This document shows positions 33,309-43,179 of a stretch of DNA of 64,000 nucleotides, in pieces. Source of the DNA: Hyaloperonospora brassicae. Lineage: Eukaryota; Oomycota; Peronosporomycetes; Peronosporales; Peronosporaceae. Below the pieces are notes generated by a model. That model had not been told where the DNA came from and ran no database searches. It worked only from the letters and a program-made list of their open reading frames with translations. Positions within the stretch are counted from its first letter, which is position 1. Each line of letters opens with the position of its first letter. Made by a program: the position numbers and the translations under genes. The stretch lies in contig CANTFL010001484.1 in assembly GCA_947650285.1 (NCBI GenBank), forward strand, positions 522,631 to 586,630, written 5' to 3'.

Positions 33309-34973
33309 TTGGGATCCAATGGGACGGAAAACACTTGTTGTTCAGAACCATTCATTCTGACTTTTCCTCGCATAATTTACATGTCTATGCGGGGTGATTC
33401 AAAGACGACACAGTCTGCTACCGTGCCAGCCTCTGCTGCAGGCGATTTGTCGTCTGCTGCTCGTTCTCTGCCTGTCGCAATTGTTGCTGCAGGCGCATGT
33501 GGTATCACACTCCATGCACACAGTGACCTCATGCTAGGGGTCAGCTACTCTGGCGAGTCAGATGTGTCTGACTCGCAAAAGCCTTTAGAGGCATCGCGCT
33601 CACCCGCGGTGCCTTGATCCCCAAAAAATCTGCCGAACGAACGAAATCGCGACATGCGTCACAGTCTGTTCGGCAGTGATGATGAATATGGTGATGAGCA
33701 TGAATACTCATCACCGCGATCAACTCGTGCGCCCTCGCACGAGCGCGTTGACGATGGCGCGAGCCGTCGTCATATTGGAACCTGTGGTACCGGCAAAGAC
33801 ACCACGTCGAATCGTGATAAGCTGAATCCGTGTCGTTTGCCTGAACAGCTCATTAATGGCTTGTCTCACGAGACAAGTCAACATCACCGGATTCCATTAT
33901 TCGATGCAAGCGAGCTCCATGGATTGAGCTCGAGCGTGAAGAACTTTCGCGCTTAAGAGGACTTCTATCTCGATGCGTTCCTCAAGCATCAATGGGGCGA
34001 TGGTAACCAAAAGCGTGACAAGGCTTCGCTTTTGGCTGCGTGGAACGCGTTCGTCCAACATGTCAAGAATTTTGGACGAGAAGGATGGCTCCAAAAACTT
34101 GAGGCGATACGCCTCAGGTTCGAAAAGCGAAATCCAACCGGTGCAAGGTACCGGCTGCATCGTTTGTCGAGTGAGGTAGTCATTCCTTGCCTCACTTGGG
34201 GTGGTCCTTGTGAGAGTTGTGTTGACAACTTGAAACGTGCACATAGGGATGTTTATTACCTAAGTTCGCCCTGGGGAAGGGCACACATCTCGGCTGAGAT
34301 GCAGGACGCAATTGAAAACTTGCAATCCGTCTACAAGCGCCAAAAGCGCGTGTTTACCGATGGGCCCGAGGACCTATCGGATGAGTCTCGCCATACTAGT
34401 GGACGAGACCCTTCACATCAGCCATCAGCTGGAATCGAGGTTCCCAGCTGCCACACGATGATGGATACCCACGCCAGCGGACAAGGTGACTTGTCCGCTC
34501 CCCGTTCTTCATGCGGTAGCTCAATCTACGCCCCACGTGAAAGAGTCGACCACCGTGGGAATCCACTATTGGCTCCGGTAGTGGTGGAAAGATAAGGTCC
34601 GGCTCAGCTGCCGGGCCTGTAGGAGACTTTGCGTAACCATGAAAGTTACCTGACCGAGTTGAGGTAGGATGTGGATTACGAACACGATTGTCGACACAAC
34701 TTGTTGTCGACCGTACGACGTCTCCGTACCGATTGGACAAAAAACCGATCGGATTTCGCGTTTGCGCAGCTTGAGAACGAACGCGACTGGCACCATTTGC
34801 GCGACGGGCTAGAGGCGGCTCGTCGCGAGACTGAGTTGCTGAAAGACCAACTTGAGTGTTTGGTCCGTGATCACAACAATCTGTTGGGGATTCTTGAACG
34901 TGCTGGTCATCTCTGCTCTAGAAAGAGGTCTCGTGTTAATAGTACGGGCGGAGACGACCAACATATAACGTAG
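33309..34973 (+). pseudogene. Antisense ORF of gypsy element C (one frame, five stops)
   Basis: One reading frame runs 555 codons against pol with stops only at 33,615 (TGA), 33,954 (TAA), 34,593 (TAA), 34,620 (TAG) and 34,665 (TAG). A likely start is 33,309 or 33,381, some 60-130 bp inside the 3' LTR. The product has an acidic/serine region (FGSDDEYGDEHEYSSP), then a compact helical domain (about 33,960-34,330, e.g. LLAAWNAFVQHVKNF and GWLQKLEAIRLRFEKRN, then CESCVDNLKRAHRDVYYL), a low-complexity linker, and a C-terminal coiled coil (LENERDWHHLRDGLEAARRE). It overlaps the chromodomain and ends about 38 bp into the sense integrase end. The family is not recognised. Confidence 0.5.
34396..34600 (-). 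pseudogene. Element C chromodomain
   Basis: On the minus strand one reads PEPIVDSHGGRLFHV, then HLVRWRGYPS and SWEPRFQLM. This is the chromodomain layout of chromoviral integrases. It is separated from the GPY/F region by about 340 bp of poorly open sequence. Confidence 0.65.
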
Positions 34974-36200
34974 GATGCGTGCGCATCTTGCGAGGCATTT
35001 CAATCGTGTATGCATTGCCCTTGAGGTGCAATACACGAAACGGACCAATGTATTTCGGCAGTAGTTTACTACTGCCGACATTAGTGACTGCATGTCCAGG
35101 TAATTTTACCGTAGACATTAGTACTCGGTCGTTAACCTTGAATGAAAGAACATTTGCTCTTCCATTCCTGTCTGCTTTTCGTAATTGATGGTACACAGCA
35201 TTTGCGATGGAGTCCTGAACGAAACGGACTACCGCCTCTTGAGTCAGCAGGAAGTTCTCTGCTGACTCGCTGTTTTGTCTGTCAGTGCGCTTCGTGCGCA
35301 CTGCTGAAAGATTCTTCTCTTCTTCAGAGAGGTTGTCCTCTTTCTCGCTAAAATAATCGTTGACGATACTGAATATCCTAGCATTGTAATCATTGTCTGA
35401 ATTACCAATAGCGATGACGCTGCTGCTGAGATCAGCTTCTTTGATGTCGACATTATCGACATCGAACGTATCGGCATGTGCAATGATACGTGATGAGCAA
35501 GAGCCAAAACAGTTTTTTCTCGTGCGAGTCCCTCCCCTCTCAACCCAGATTCACCCTGTGTTAAGACTGGAATACGTGGGTGGCGTAAGCCATTCACTTA
35601 GAACGGTGTATGAGTCGTGGACGCGTGCACGGAGTTGTTGATGGCGAATTAGACCATCGGCAAGCACTCACTCCACTCGAGAACGAGTGGACATATCCTC
35701 GAAGTACTTCTTTGAGGACACGGTTTGCACATTCTTTCTGACCATCTGTTTCAGGATGGTCGGTGGTTGACATCTTCAACCGTGTTCCCAAAGTGCGGAA
35801 CACGGATTGCCAAAACTCCGCCGTGAACCGAGGATTAAGGTTAGATACGAGTTCACGGGGTAAATCGTGAAGTCGAAACACTGTGTCGATGAAGACACGC
35901 GCACAGACTTGAGCCGTTATCGACTCTGGGACCGCAGCAAGATGCACCATCTTGCCGAAACGATCGACAAACACAAGAATACCATTATTCTTGTGAGCGT
36001 CTTCGGAAAACCCGAAGACAAAGTCCATGTAAACGGACTACCAACATTCTGCCGGTACCGGCAGAGGTTGTAACGGTGAACGGGATGAAGGACTAGGCTT
36101 CACCCGTCGGTAGACCTCGCAAGAACGAATGTAATTGCGGAAAAAATGATTTTTGGAGGGGCCAGTAGAAGTCACGACTTACTGTGAGGTAAGTCTTTTC
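34936..36200 (-). pseudogene. Element C integrase
   Basis: The core is at 36,028-35,594: MDFVFGFSEDAH with the first Asp, LVSNLNPRFTAEFW where the second catalytic Asp would be (N in place of D), then a DGQKECANRVL block with the Glu. The GPY/F module is in the frame 35,301-34,936 (LLPKYIGPFRVL, HPTLYVGRLRPYY). One or more frameshifts lie between the two parts. Confidence 0.8.
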
Positions 36201-37390
36201 TCGGCAACGATTCTCGCCTGACGGCGCATCGTTACATTCGGGTATGATGCTTAAACGCAAATTATCATGATCAGGAACGACGACACGAGGGGTTTCATCA
36301 GCAACTGATGTGTAATACAGCAGACCATTGCGAGTCGTATACCGATCCAAAGAGGAACGGTTTGGAGCCGTCAAATCCGACAAGGATTTCCGGGATGGGT
36401 TTGCAAGATGACCCATCAAACGGAGTAGGTTCGTATCTCCTGCGTATGTATTCCGCACGTCTTCGAGTAAAGGCGAAGACGGCACGCTGACTGACAGCGT
36501 TGCAATAGTGGACAAGGCCGCACTATTGACTGGTGTAGTCGGCTCGAAATCCGTCCGACATGATAACGCATCAGCGAAGACGTTCAGTCTTCCTGGTTTG
36601 TACTCCACGGATAACTCATACTCCGCGAAGAAAGACAACCACCTCGCCATTCGTTGCGTGAGGTGGGGACTTTTTACGGCCGTGCGTAGTGACGCATGGT
36701 CCGTATAGACAATGAACGGTCTATCTTCCAAGAGATAGACGCGGAACTTAGCCAGTGTATATTTCATGGCAAGGCGTTTCTTGCCATGCACTGAGTAATT
36801 GCGTTTGGCTGGTCACAGCTGACGCGATTGATAGCATACGACGCGCTCCGCGCCATCTGTATTAAATTGAATTAATGCACAGCCAATTTCAAAATCGCTG
36901 GCGTCACAGACCACATGAAATGGCCTGTCCTGACCTGCATTCGCCAGTATCGGCGATTGCATCAATCTTTTATTGATACCTTCAAAGTAACGCTAACAAT
37001 CATATTTCCATGTCCACTTCACATTTTGCTTGATTAAACAAGAAAGATGAACAGTCATCTCGTCGTAATTGCGCAAGTACTAGTGCAAGTACGCCGATAA
37101 GCCAAGGAACTTACGAAGTCCCTTGGCATCGTCTGGCACTGGCCAGTCGGTGATCGCCTTGATCTTTTCGGGATCAGGGCGGACGCCGTGTTTGCCGACG
37201 ATGCACCCAAGAAGTGGTATTTCGCTTGCCGCAAATATACACTACTTGAGGTTGGCATACAACTTATGCTTGCGCATGAGTTGAAGAATCTGACGAATGT
37301 GAGTTATGCGAACTTCAACGTCCGTCCTTCCATCCATAGCCCGGCTATGGACGAACAAATCGTCAGAATAACTCCACAAGTGAAGTGGTC
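36093..37390 (-). pseudogene. Element C RT C-terminal part, RNase H and integrase zinc-binding domain
   Basis: The RT resumes at about 37,385 with YSDDLFVHSRAMDG, so the catalytic box is YSDD. It continues through RKHKLYANLK, a stop, and DPEKIKAITDWPVP to about 37,050. RNase H covers about 36,900-36,600 (KYTLAKFRVYLL, YTDHASLRTAV), then a tether (EYKPGRLNVFADALS) and a damaged HHCC region to 36,093. Confidence 0.8.
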
Positions 37391-37482
37391 AATGTTGTGG
37401 AGACCATTGAAATCGAGGATGCCTATCACGAAATAGCTAATCTGATTTATATAGGGTCCACCCATCAGCCAGACGCGGTCAC

Positions 37483-38130
37483 GGTCGAGAATTGTAAGAA
37501 ACAAAGATGACCAGAAAAAAGGCCAAAAGATTTGCGGTGATGACTACCGACGACATTATGAAAGGAAGAAGAAGGTAAAGTCACTGGCGGATATGCATTT
37601 GATCGAAATCTATAAAGGAAGCGATCAAGCGCAACATCGATCCAAGCAAACAGTTTGAGAGTCGAAGGTCATCAATGACAGCATTTAGGATGAGGCTAGT
37701 CAGGTTCATAGACAGTTCACCTATCACCCAAACGAGATCATGGTTGAGAATTGTAGGGCCAAGGATGGTGAAGCCGACAGGTCAAAAGATTTGTGGCGAT
37801 AACACCCGACTCCAACACTTCGTCGGGTATAAACGGTAAGGTCACTGGCGGTGATCTATTTGGTCGGAACCATAAAGGGAAACGATCAATCAGCAATCGC
37901 AACACCGGTCCAAGCAACTAGTTTGCGCGTCGAATGTCTTTAAAGACAGCAATCCTGATGAGTCTAGTAGGGTTCATGGACAGTCCAAAAATCATCCAGA
38001 TGGGATCATAGTTGAGGATTGTAGGGCACAAGACTGGTCCAGCGATCAGCAAGACGCGAGTCCAACCGAAGATATGGGGTTGCGAGACCCGCTCAACAAG
38101 GAGGATCGACAATCAACAAGAACGCATTTG
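37483..38130 (+). repeat. Diverged ~265-bp tandem repeat
   Basis: Units start at about 37,483, 37,742 and 38,010, each opening with GGTTGAGAATTGTAGGG-like sequence. Units 1 and 2 share AAAAGATTTG, GTCACTGGCGG and GTTCATGGACAGT blocks in order. The third unit fades after about 120 bp. Confidence 0.6.
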
Positions 38131-38600
38131 GCGTCCAATTGATAACGAAGAGCTTGGGTATCGATACGATGAGGCATGACCAGCCAGATTGCAGTACTAA
38201 GGAGGTCTGAAAGTCAATAGCGGTCAAGATGCAAGAGGATGCACAGCTAGGTCGATACCGTTTGTCGACTAACGGTGCAGGGGACGATTGTGGTAAAGTG
38301 ATCAAGAGATTTTTCCGTGGCGTTTAGACGTAGGATGGAATCAGACAAATGAGTGACAGAAAATGACTGTTGAAGTTATTCGGATGGATCTACCTAGCGG
38401 TCGAGAAGGAGTATAGTAAAGGATCGACGATTGACCGATCGCGATCTGCGATCGAAGTTTTGGATCACCAAGGTACAAGAACTGGATCATTCAAGGGGTA
38501 AAAGTCAAGTGGAGTACCGGATCAATAGAGGAAATGGGATGTAGGTGAACATGCAAGCAAGCTGGGAGAGTAGATCATGTACCCGGCGTAGATCACATAC

Positions 38601-38673
38601 CGCGATCCGCCACCTCGCGACCCGCTGACTCGCGATCCACTACACCGCGACCCACTACCCCGTGATCCACCGG
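38601..38673 (+). repeat. 15-bp minisatellite, about five copies
   Basis: The unit CGCGATCCACTACAC (with CGCGACCC variants) repeats at a strict 15-base spacing five times. GATC-rich sequence continues in a looser form to about 38,800. Confidence 0.7.
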
Positions 38674-38979
38674 ATACGTCATTGGTGGGGACATATAATT
38701 GGCATAGATCACCTAATTGGTGTGGATCACGTAATTAGTGTGGATTACATACCGCAATCCGGTACTCTGCGATCCGGTATGGGGCGATCCACTATGGATT
38801 ATCTGCTGTGGACCACATGATGCAAGAGGTGAATGACGCAGACAGGCGACACGCAACAGCAGACCTAGTGAACAGATAGGCATAGTTATAGGTCTTGGAC
38901 TTGGTTGGTTGATATTAAACAGAATTTAATTTGCAACGAAAGACACGCGTCGACTTCTCCCGGGCAAAAAATTTAACAT

Positions 38980-39530
38980 CACGCTGAATAGAGAATCACC
39001 CACACCTCAGCGAACTTCGTCCTTGGATTGTTTGGCCAGGCGGAAAGTCAATCCTCACCCCCCTCAACTGCGATAGGACGCAGTGAACCCTACGGTTCAA
39101 TTTAAAGATCGCAAGACGGCTCAAGTAGTCAGTAGGCTCGCGGATCAAGCATCAACCCTGACAAAGGCGACTCTGGGAGAGCGCCCAAGTTACAAGCGAT
39201 CGAGTGAAGAAGTTCAACGTGATCCGCACCTACGTTTGACCGGGTGAAGCATTTCCACTCGATCAAAACCTATCCCTAAGACGGTCAAGTTCAGCTTTAG
39301 CTCAAGTTCACCAAGAAGAGCGCAACCCGCCCCACCGACGGGTACACAAGGTAAGAAAGAAGACGCAGAACACGGAATCGGGGTACCCCCTCCGTTAGTC
39401 GGTCGTCCGTGCGCCAGTGGAGAGTTGGGATTACAATAAAATTGTGATCACCACTCCACCACACTTTTGTTGTTGTAGATGATGTCGTTGCTGTTGTTGT
39501 ATAAGTATCTATTTTCAATGCTACTACTGA
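38980..39530 (+). repeat. Dispersed repeat copy (pair with 280-780)
   Basis: Same orientation and block order as 280-780: TTGGATTGTTTGGCCAGG near 39,022, CCGACGGGTACACAAGG near 39,337, GCGCCAGTGG near 39,411, then CCACCACA. Confidence 0.5.
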
Positions 39531-40004
39531 TTTTGCTGCTGCTGTTGGTGTAGGTGGTGCGGTTGCTGTTGCTCTGTTGACGATTATACTGCTGATGCGG
39601 CTGATGTTGATACTGCTGGTTTTGTTGTAGTTGCTGCTGCTGCTATTATAGTTGTTTTACTTGTGGGATTGGATTCCCTTCCTGCTTATTAGTTGTAATA
39701 CTTAAAACACATCAAAATATTAATAGACCACAATGAATCTATCTTTTCTATTTAAGTCTTATTGATGGCTTCAATTTCTGCAGACCTCGTCTTATGCAGG
39801 CCTTTTTTAGGGAGGAAATGTGCGATGATGCCTTGAACGTATTCGACAAACATGGACGTGGGGCGTAATTTTTATTTTCGTGATTAAATGGACCTTTTTT
39901 ATTTTTTCCGATAAAAAAGAGTAACTATATCAAATGCAAGTATCATCTTATCCTATATTTGCACATCTACGCTATTCTATTAGCTTCTTATACATGCACA
40001 TGTA

Positions 40005-40560
40005 CGTGAGTCTCGCACCGGTCTCAACAGATTTGTGACACATCTGTTGAATGTTGCAGGGGCGAAAACTCATCCCCTGTGCCATCACTAGCCACTATCA
40101 CAGTATACCGCTGGGGGTGCTCACTGCTGTGTGCAAGATGTCTCGTTCACGAACCAGGATCTGATAGAAGCCATCCATCAGATACATGGACGAGAAGATG
40201 ATACTCTTTGACATACCATATATGATTACGTCCTTCCCTCAATCGGCGTTTGGGCCAGTAATGTTGCAGCATCCAACTTGTTCAATGCGTGCACCATCCG
40301 CCAACCGCCTGTGGCCTTCGCACACAGAAGGTCGTAGAGCTGTGAGCGGAAGTTGATTCCCTCATAATACCTGCCGCTAAGTGATCGGCAAAAAACTATT
40401 CGATCGCTACTACTTGTTCACGAGGCAGTGGCCACTGCTTCATGACACAGTAATTCGAGCCCGGCTTGAGCCCGATCTTGTGTCGAGTGCCTTTATCATT
40501 AGGCAACTCGCATGGCACGGTTTCAGGAAACACATCCTTGAATTCGATCAAATCCTTATA
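40005..40560 (-). pseudogene. Element C RT N-terminal part
   Basis: The minus strand reads GGWRMVHALNKLDAATLL near 40,300, followed by LMDGFYQILVRERDI and TAVSTPSG near 40,150. This is the fingers/palm of the same RT whose catalytic box lies at 37,385. Stops and frame changes are present. Confidence 0.75.
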
Positions 40561-41433
40561 CAAGGTATTTGCCTGAATTGACTACCAGGATTGAGATTCA
40601 TACCTCTCAATCCGAGTATTCTCATCGATGAACTGCTGAGAACCCGTTCGGTCTCAGTAAACACCGTTGACGATCGAATATCGGTAACGTACTCGTCCTC
40701 CGCGACGAGTACATAGATTTGCTTAAATTTGCCACTGCGCAGATCGCGCAAAAAGCGTTTCGGTTCTAGCGTTAGCAATTGGTTTATCTCTGAATTTAAC
40801 TTCGGAGGCGCAACCAGATCAAGCTTGTAAGTTCCTACGCTTGACTCGTCATTAACCGAGACATTCACTGTCTCGATTACTTCCTGGGAAGTCACATCCA
40901 CAGGATTCAGGAGAGCTTTCTCCACAATGTATCGATCATCTAGATTGTGTTCTTGTACAGTCGTGCTAACGACTGTACCGCAAGTGAGGCCATCGCACTC
41001 CCTCGCAGTACACCCACATGAATTTGAGCATTTCAAGATACTCTTCAGATCGTTATCTGATGAACAAGTGGAAGGCATCGATACTGATCGAAGCTGCCAG
41101 CTCACCCTTGGCTCCAATCTCTTGAGCCAAGGTAGTCCTAGGATGACATCAAACTTGTCATCCAGGTCAAGCACGATTAATTCATCATCGTACTGTTCAT
41201 CTTCCAACGTGTAGTGGATTCCGACTACACGTTTCTTCACAGTGCTCGATTTGCCTGTCGCTAGGCGCACCGTCATTTTCGTTGGACGGATCTCCCGCTC
41301 CACGAAGTTGAAACTTCATGCCTCTAGCGACGAGCGACTGGCGACGAGCAAAATTGTTCGACGCCCCACAGTCAACTAGGGCGAGAAGTGACAAGTCCTT
41401 TGTCACTTCCAATGTCAAGGTGATGAGGGACAC
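40548..41433 (-). pseudogene. Element C aspartic protease and RT linker
   Basis: The protease starts near 41,420 with ALVDCGASNNFARR, so the active triad reads D-C-G instead of D-S/T-G. The frame 41,303-40,548 continues with FDVILGLPWLKR and then a long linker ending in the RT lead-in. One frameshift lies near 41,250. Confidence 0.75.
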
Positions 41434-41520
41434 TTCATCACCAGGCGCAGAGACACACAGGGACTGAGTGTTGGGACAACCTTCGTCAAGAGATTTGCTA
41501 ATTCTCTCGATGTTGCTGGA

Positions 41521-42680
41521 TCAGTAGGGCGCTCCGCCCCCACTGACCCGACCATTTTCTGATGGTTTGTCTTGCTGTTGCGGCGTTGCAACGGCATCGG
41601 ACCCTCGCCCTCCAATTATTCTTACTGGTGGACGATTACTGCGCTCAGCACCACGGGGTTCTACGCAGGGGATACTGCATTCATATGCATAGTGTCCCAG
41701 TTTATGAAAGCGATGGCATCCCACCGATCGCTTGTCATTCGCAGGGCGAGGTTTCTCGCCCTCGACATTACAGAGGTCCATTGGCTCTGGACCTCGGACC
41801 GCTGATCGTCTCTGCGGACGAAAGTGGGTCAGCGTAGTGTGAGCCTGTCTCACACTGAAGTCTTCCTGCTCCGCAGCGAAGATTGATTCGGAGAGAGTCT
41901 TTAGTTATCCGCGGAACAGGTGGTCCCTGACGGGACCATCCGCAAGACTTTGAATGAATATTGTGATCTTCACAAATTCACTCACAGGGTTCACCACCAT
42001 GCAACTTGCAAGGTAGCGTACATTCTGAGCGTAAGCGTGAACCTTACGCTTACCCTTTTGATCTCAAGGAGTTCACAAAGAGTCATGGACTCTGCCCTGG
42101 GAGGCTCAAACGTCTCGCTGAGTAGGGTCTTGAAGATCCTCAACGACCCAAACACGTTTGGGTCGTGCTACTTGAGATTCAGGGCTCAATTCCTGGCGTC
42201 CCCTGCCAAGTACGACCGAGCGAATGCGACTTGCATTTGCTCGTTATCGATGCGACGGGCCTAGATGGCACCGTCGACCTCGACGAAAGATCTTAACAGG
42301 GAGTCTTCCTCGACTCCTCGAAACTTGGATATCTCTATCTTTAGACTCCTGTCGACACTCACGCGTCGAACTTGCGGACTGAGACTGATGCTGTCTCAGT
42401 TTTTCCGTCCGCTGGTGATCTTGTTGTTGCAACAAGGTCACCTGCGCTTGCTACACGTCAATTTCTCGCTGCAATATTTTGCTAATGACGGAATGCTGCT
42501 GGTCTCTATCCCTTGTGGATATCGTGGTCTAGATATCTTCCTCGCCAACGGTCGAACTCATTCGTTCGATCGCACTACATTCGACATCGATCAAATGGGA
42601 GTAGCTTTCACGAGTTCCGTGAAATCTGTCGCCTTCGACTTCGTCCAACGTGTTCATGTTGGGCGATGCGAGTGTGGTCC
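41521..42680 (-). pseudogene. Element C gag remnant
   Basis: Fragments in several frames run from the primer site to 41,521. The last holds a zinc knuckle, CHRFHKLGHYAYEC, whose second cysteine is phenylalanine. A PEPMDLCNVE segment before it matches the pre-knuckle region of elements A and B (PEPMEID, KPMDLSN). Confidence 0.65.
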
Positions 42681-42687
42681 TTGGACG

Positions 42688-42704
42688 GACTACAAGTGCT
42701 ACCA
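42688..42704 (-). other. Primer-binding site of element C
   Basis: The minus strand reads TGGTAGCACTTGTAGTC, two bases from the 5' LTR. It has the same core as elements A and B and fits initiator tRNA-Met 3' end priming. Confidence 0.6.
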
Positions 42705-42706
42705 GG

Positions 42707-43148
42707 TGTAACGGGGCACTGGTGACAACGTACTGGTTTACCAGTACGGAGCTCACTTCCACTGACAACAGTGATAGTCAATGTATTGATAAGTGTTGCA
42801 TTAACACAGAGGAAGGAAAGGAGACTAAGTGAATACGCTAGTCTCTTGTAAACGTAAAACTGATTTTAATATAATTAAGTCCTATCGATCTTATGTCACT
42901 GTATATCCTGACTTAATCATATTATTCTAACTAAACGTATGATGACGTCTACTCACCACCCATTGCGCGCGTCTAGCAGCGATTGGTGGGTTGATATCAT
43001 CACAATATCAACCAATGAGTATATCCTTCGGTCATCTTCAACAATATTATCATGCTCTGTGATATTGTTGGAAGAATATTCGTCGTAATATTCTTTATTG
43101 TCATTTTATCCTCAATGAAAATATCATGTAACGGGCTACCCCGTTACA
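42707..43148 (-). repeat. 5' LTR of gypsy element C
   Basis: It is 442 bp, with TGTAACGGGG and CCCGTTACA at its ends, and pairs with 32,808-33,250. Confidence 0.9.
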
Positions 43149-43179
43149 CGAACGGTCTAAGAAAGATTAATATAAAGAT

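Larger units (their letters stand above)
37390..39995. mobile_element. Non-homologous insertion (~2.6 kb) in the RT of element C
   Basis: RT homology stops near 40,000 (at LLRPVRDS on the minus strand) and resumes near 37,388, just before the catalytic YxDD. The DNA between has no coding resemblance to pol. It contains tandem repeats, a 15-bp minisatellite, a copy of the dispersed repeat at 280-780, and a GTT/GCT-rich stretch (39,470-39,660). Exact ends and target duplication cannot be fixed by eye. It may itself be more than one insertion. Confidence 0.65.
32808..43148 (-). mobile_element. Ty3/gypsy chromodomain retrotransposon (element C), interrupted in RT
   Basis: LTRs are 32,808-33,250 (3', about 443 bp) and 42,707-43,148 (5', 442 bp). 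Pol runs on the minus strand from gag near 42,600 to a chromodomain near 34,400. A purine tract (AAGGGAGGGGTGA on the minus strand) adjoins the 3' LTR. Foreign DNA of about 2.6 kb sits in the RT, and without it the element is about 7.7 kb, like A and B. The flanks ACATA and CGAAC do not match, and the outer ten bases of the left LTR are eroded. Confidence 0.88.
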
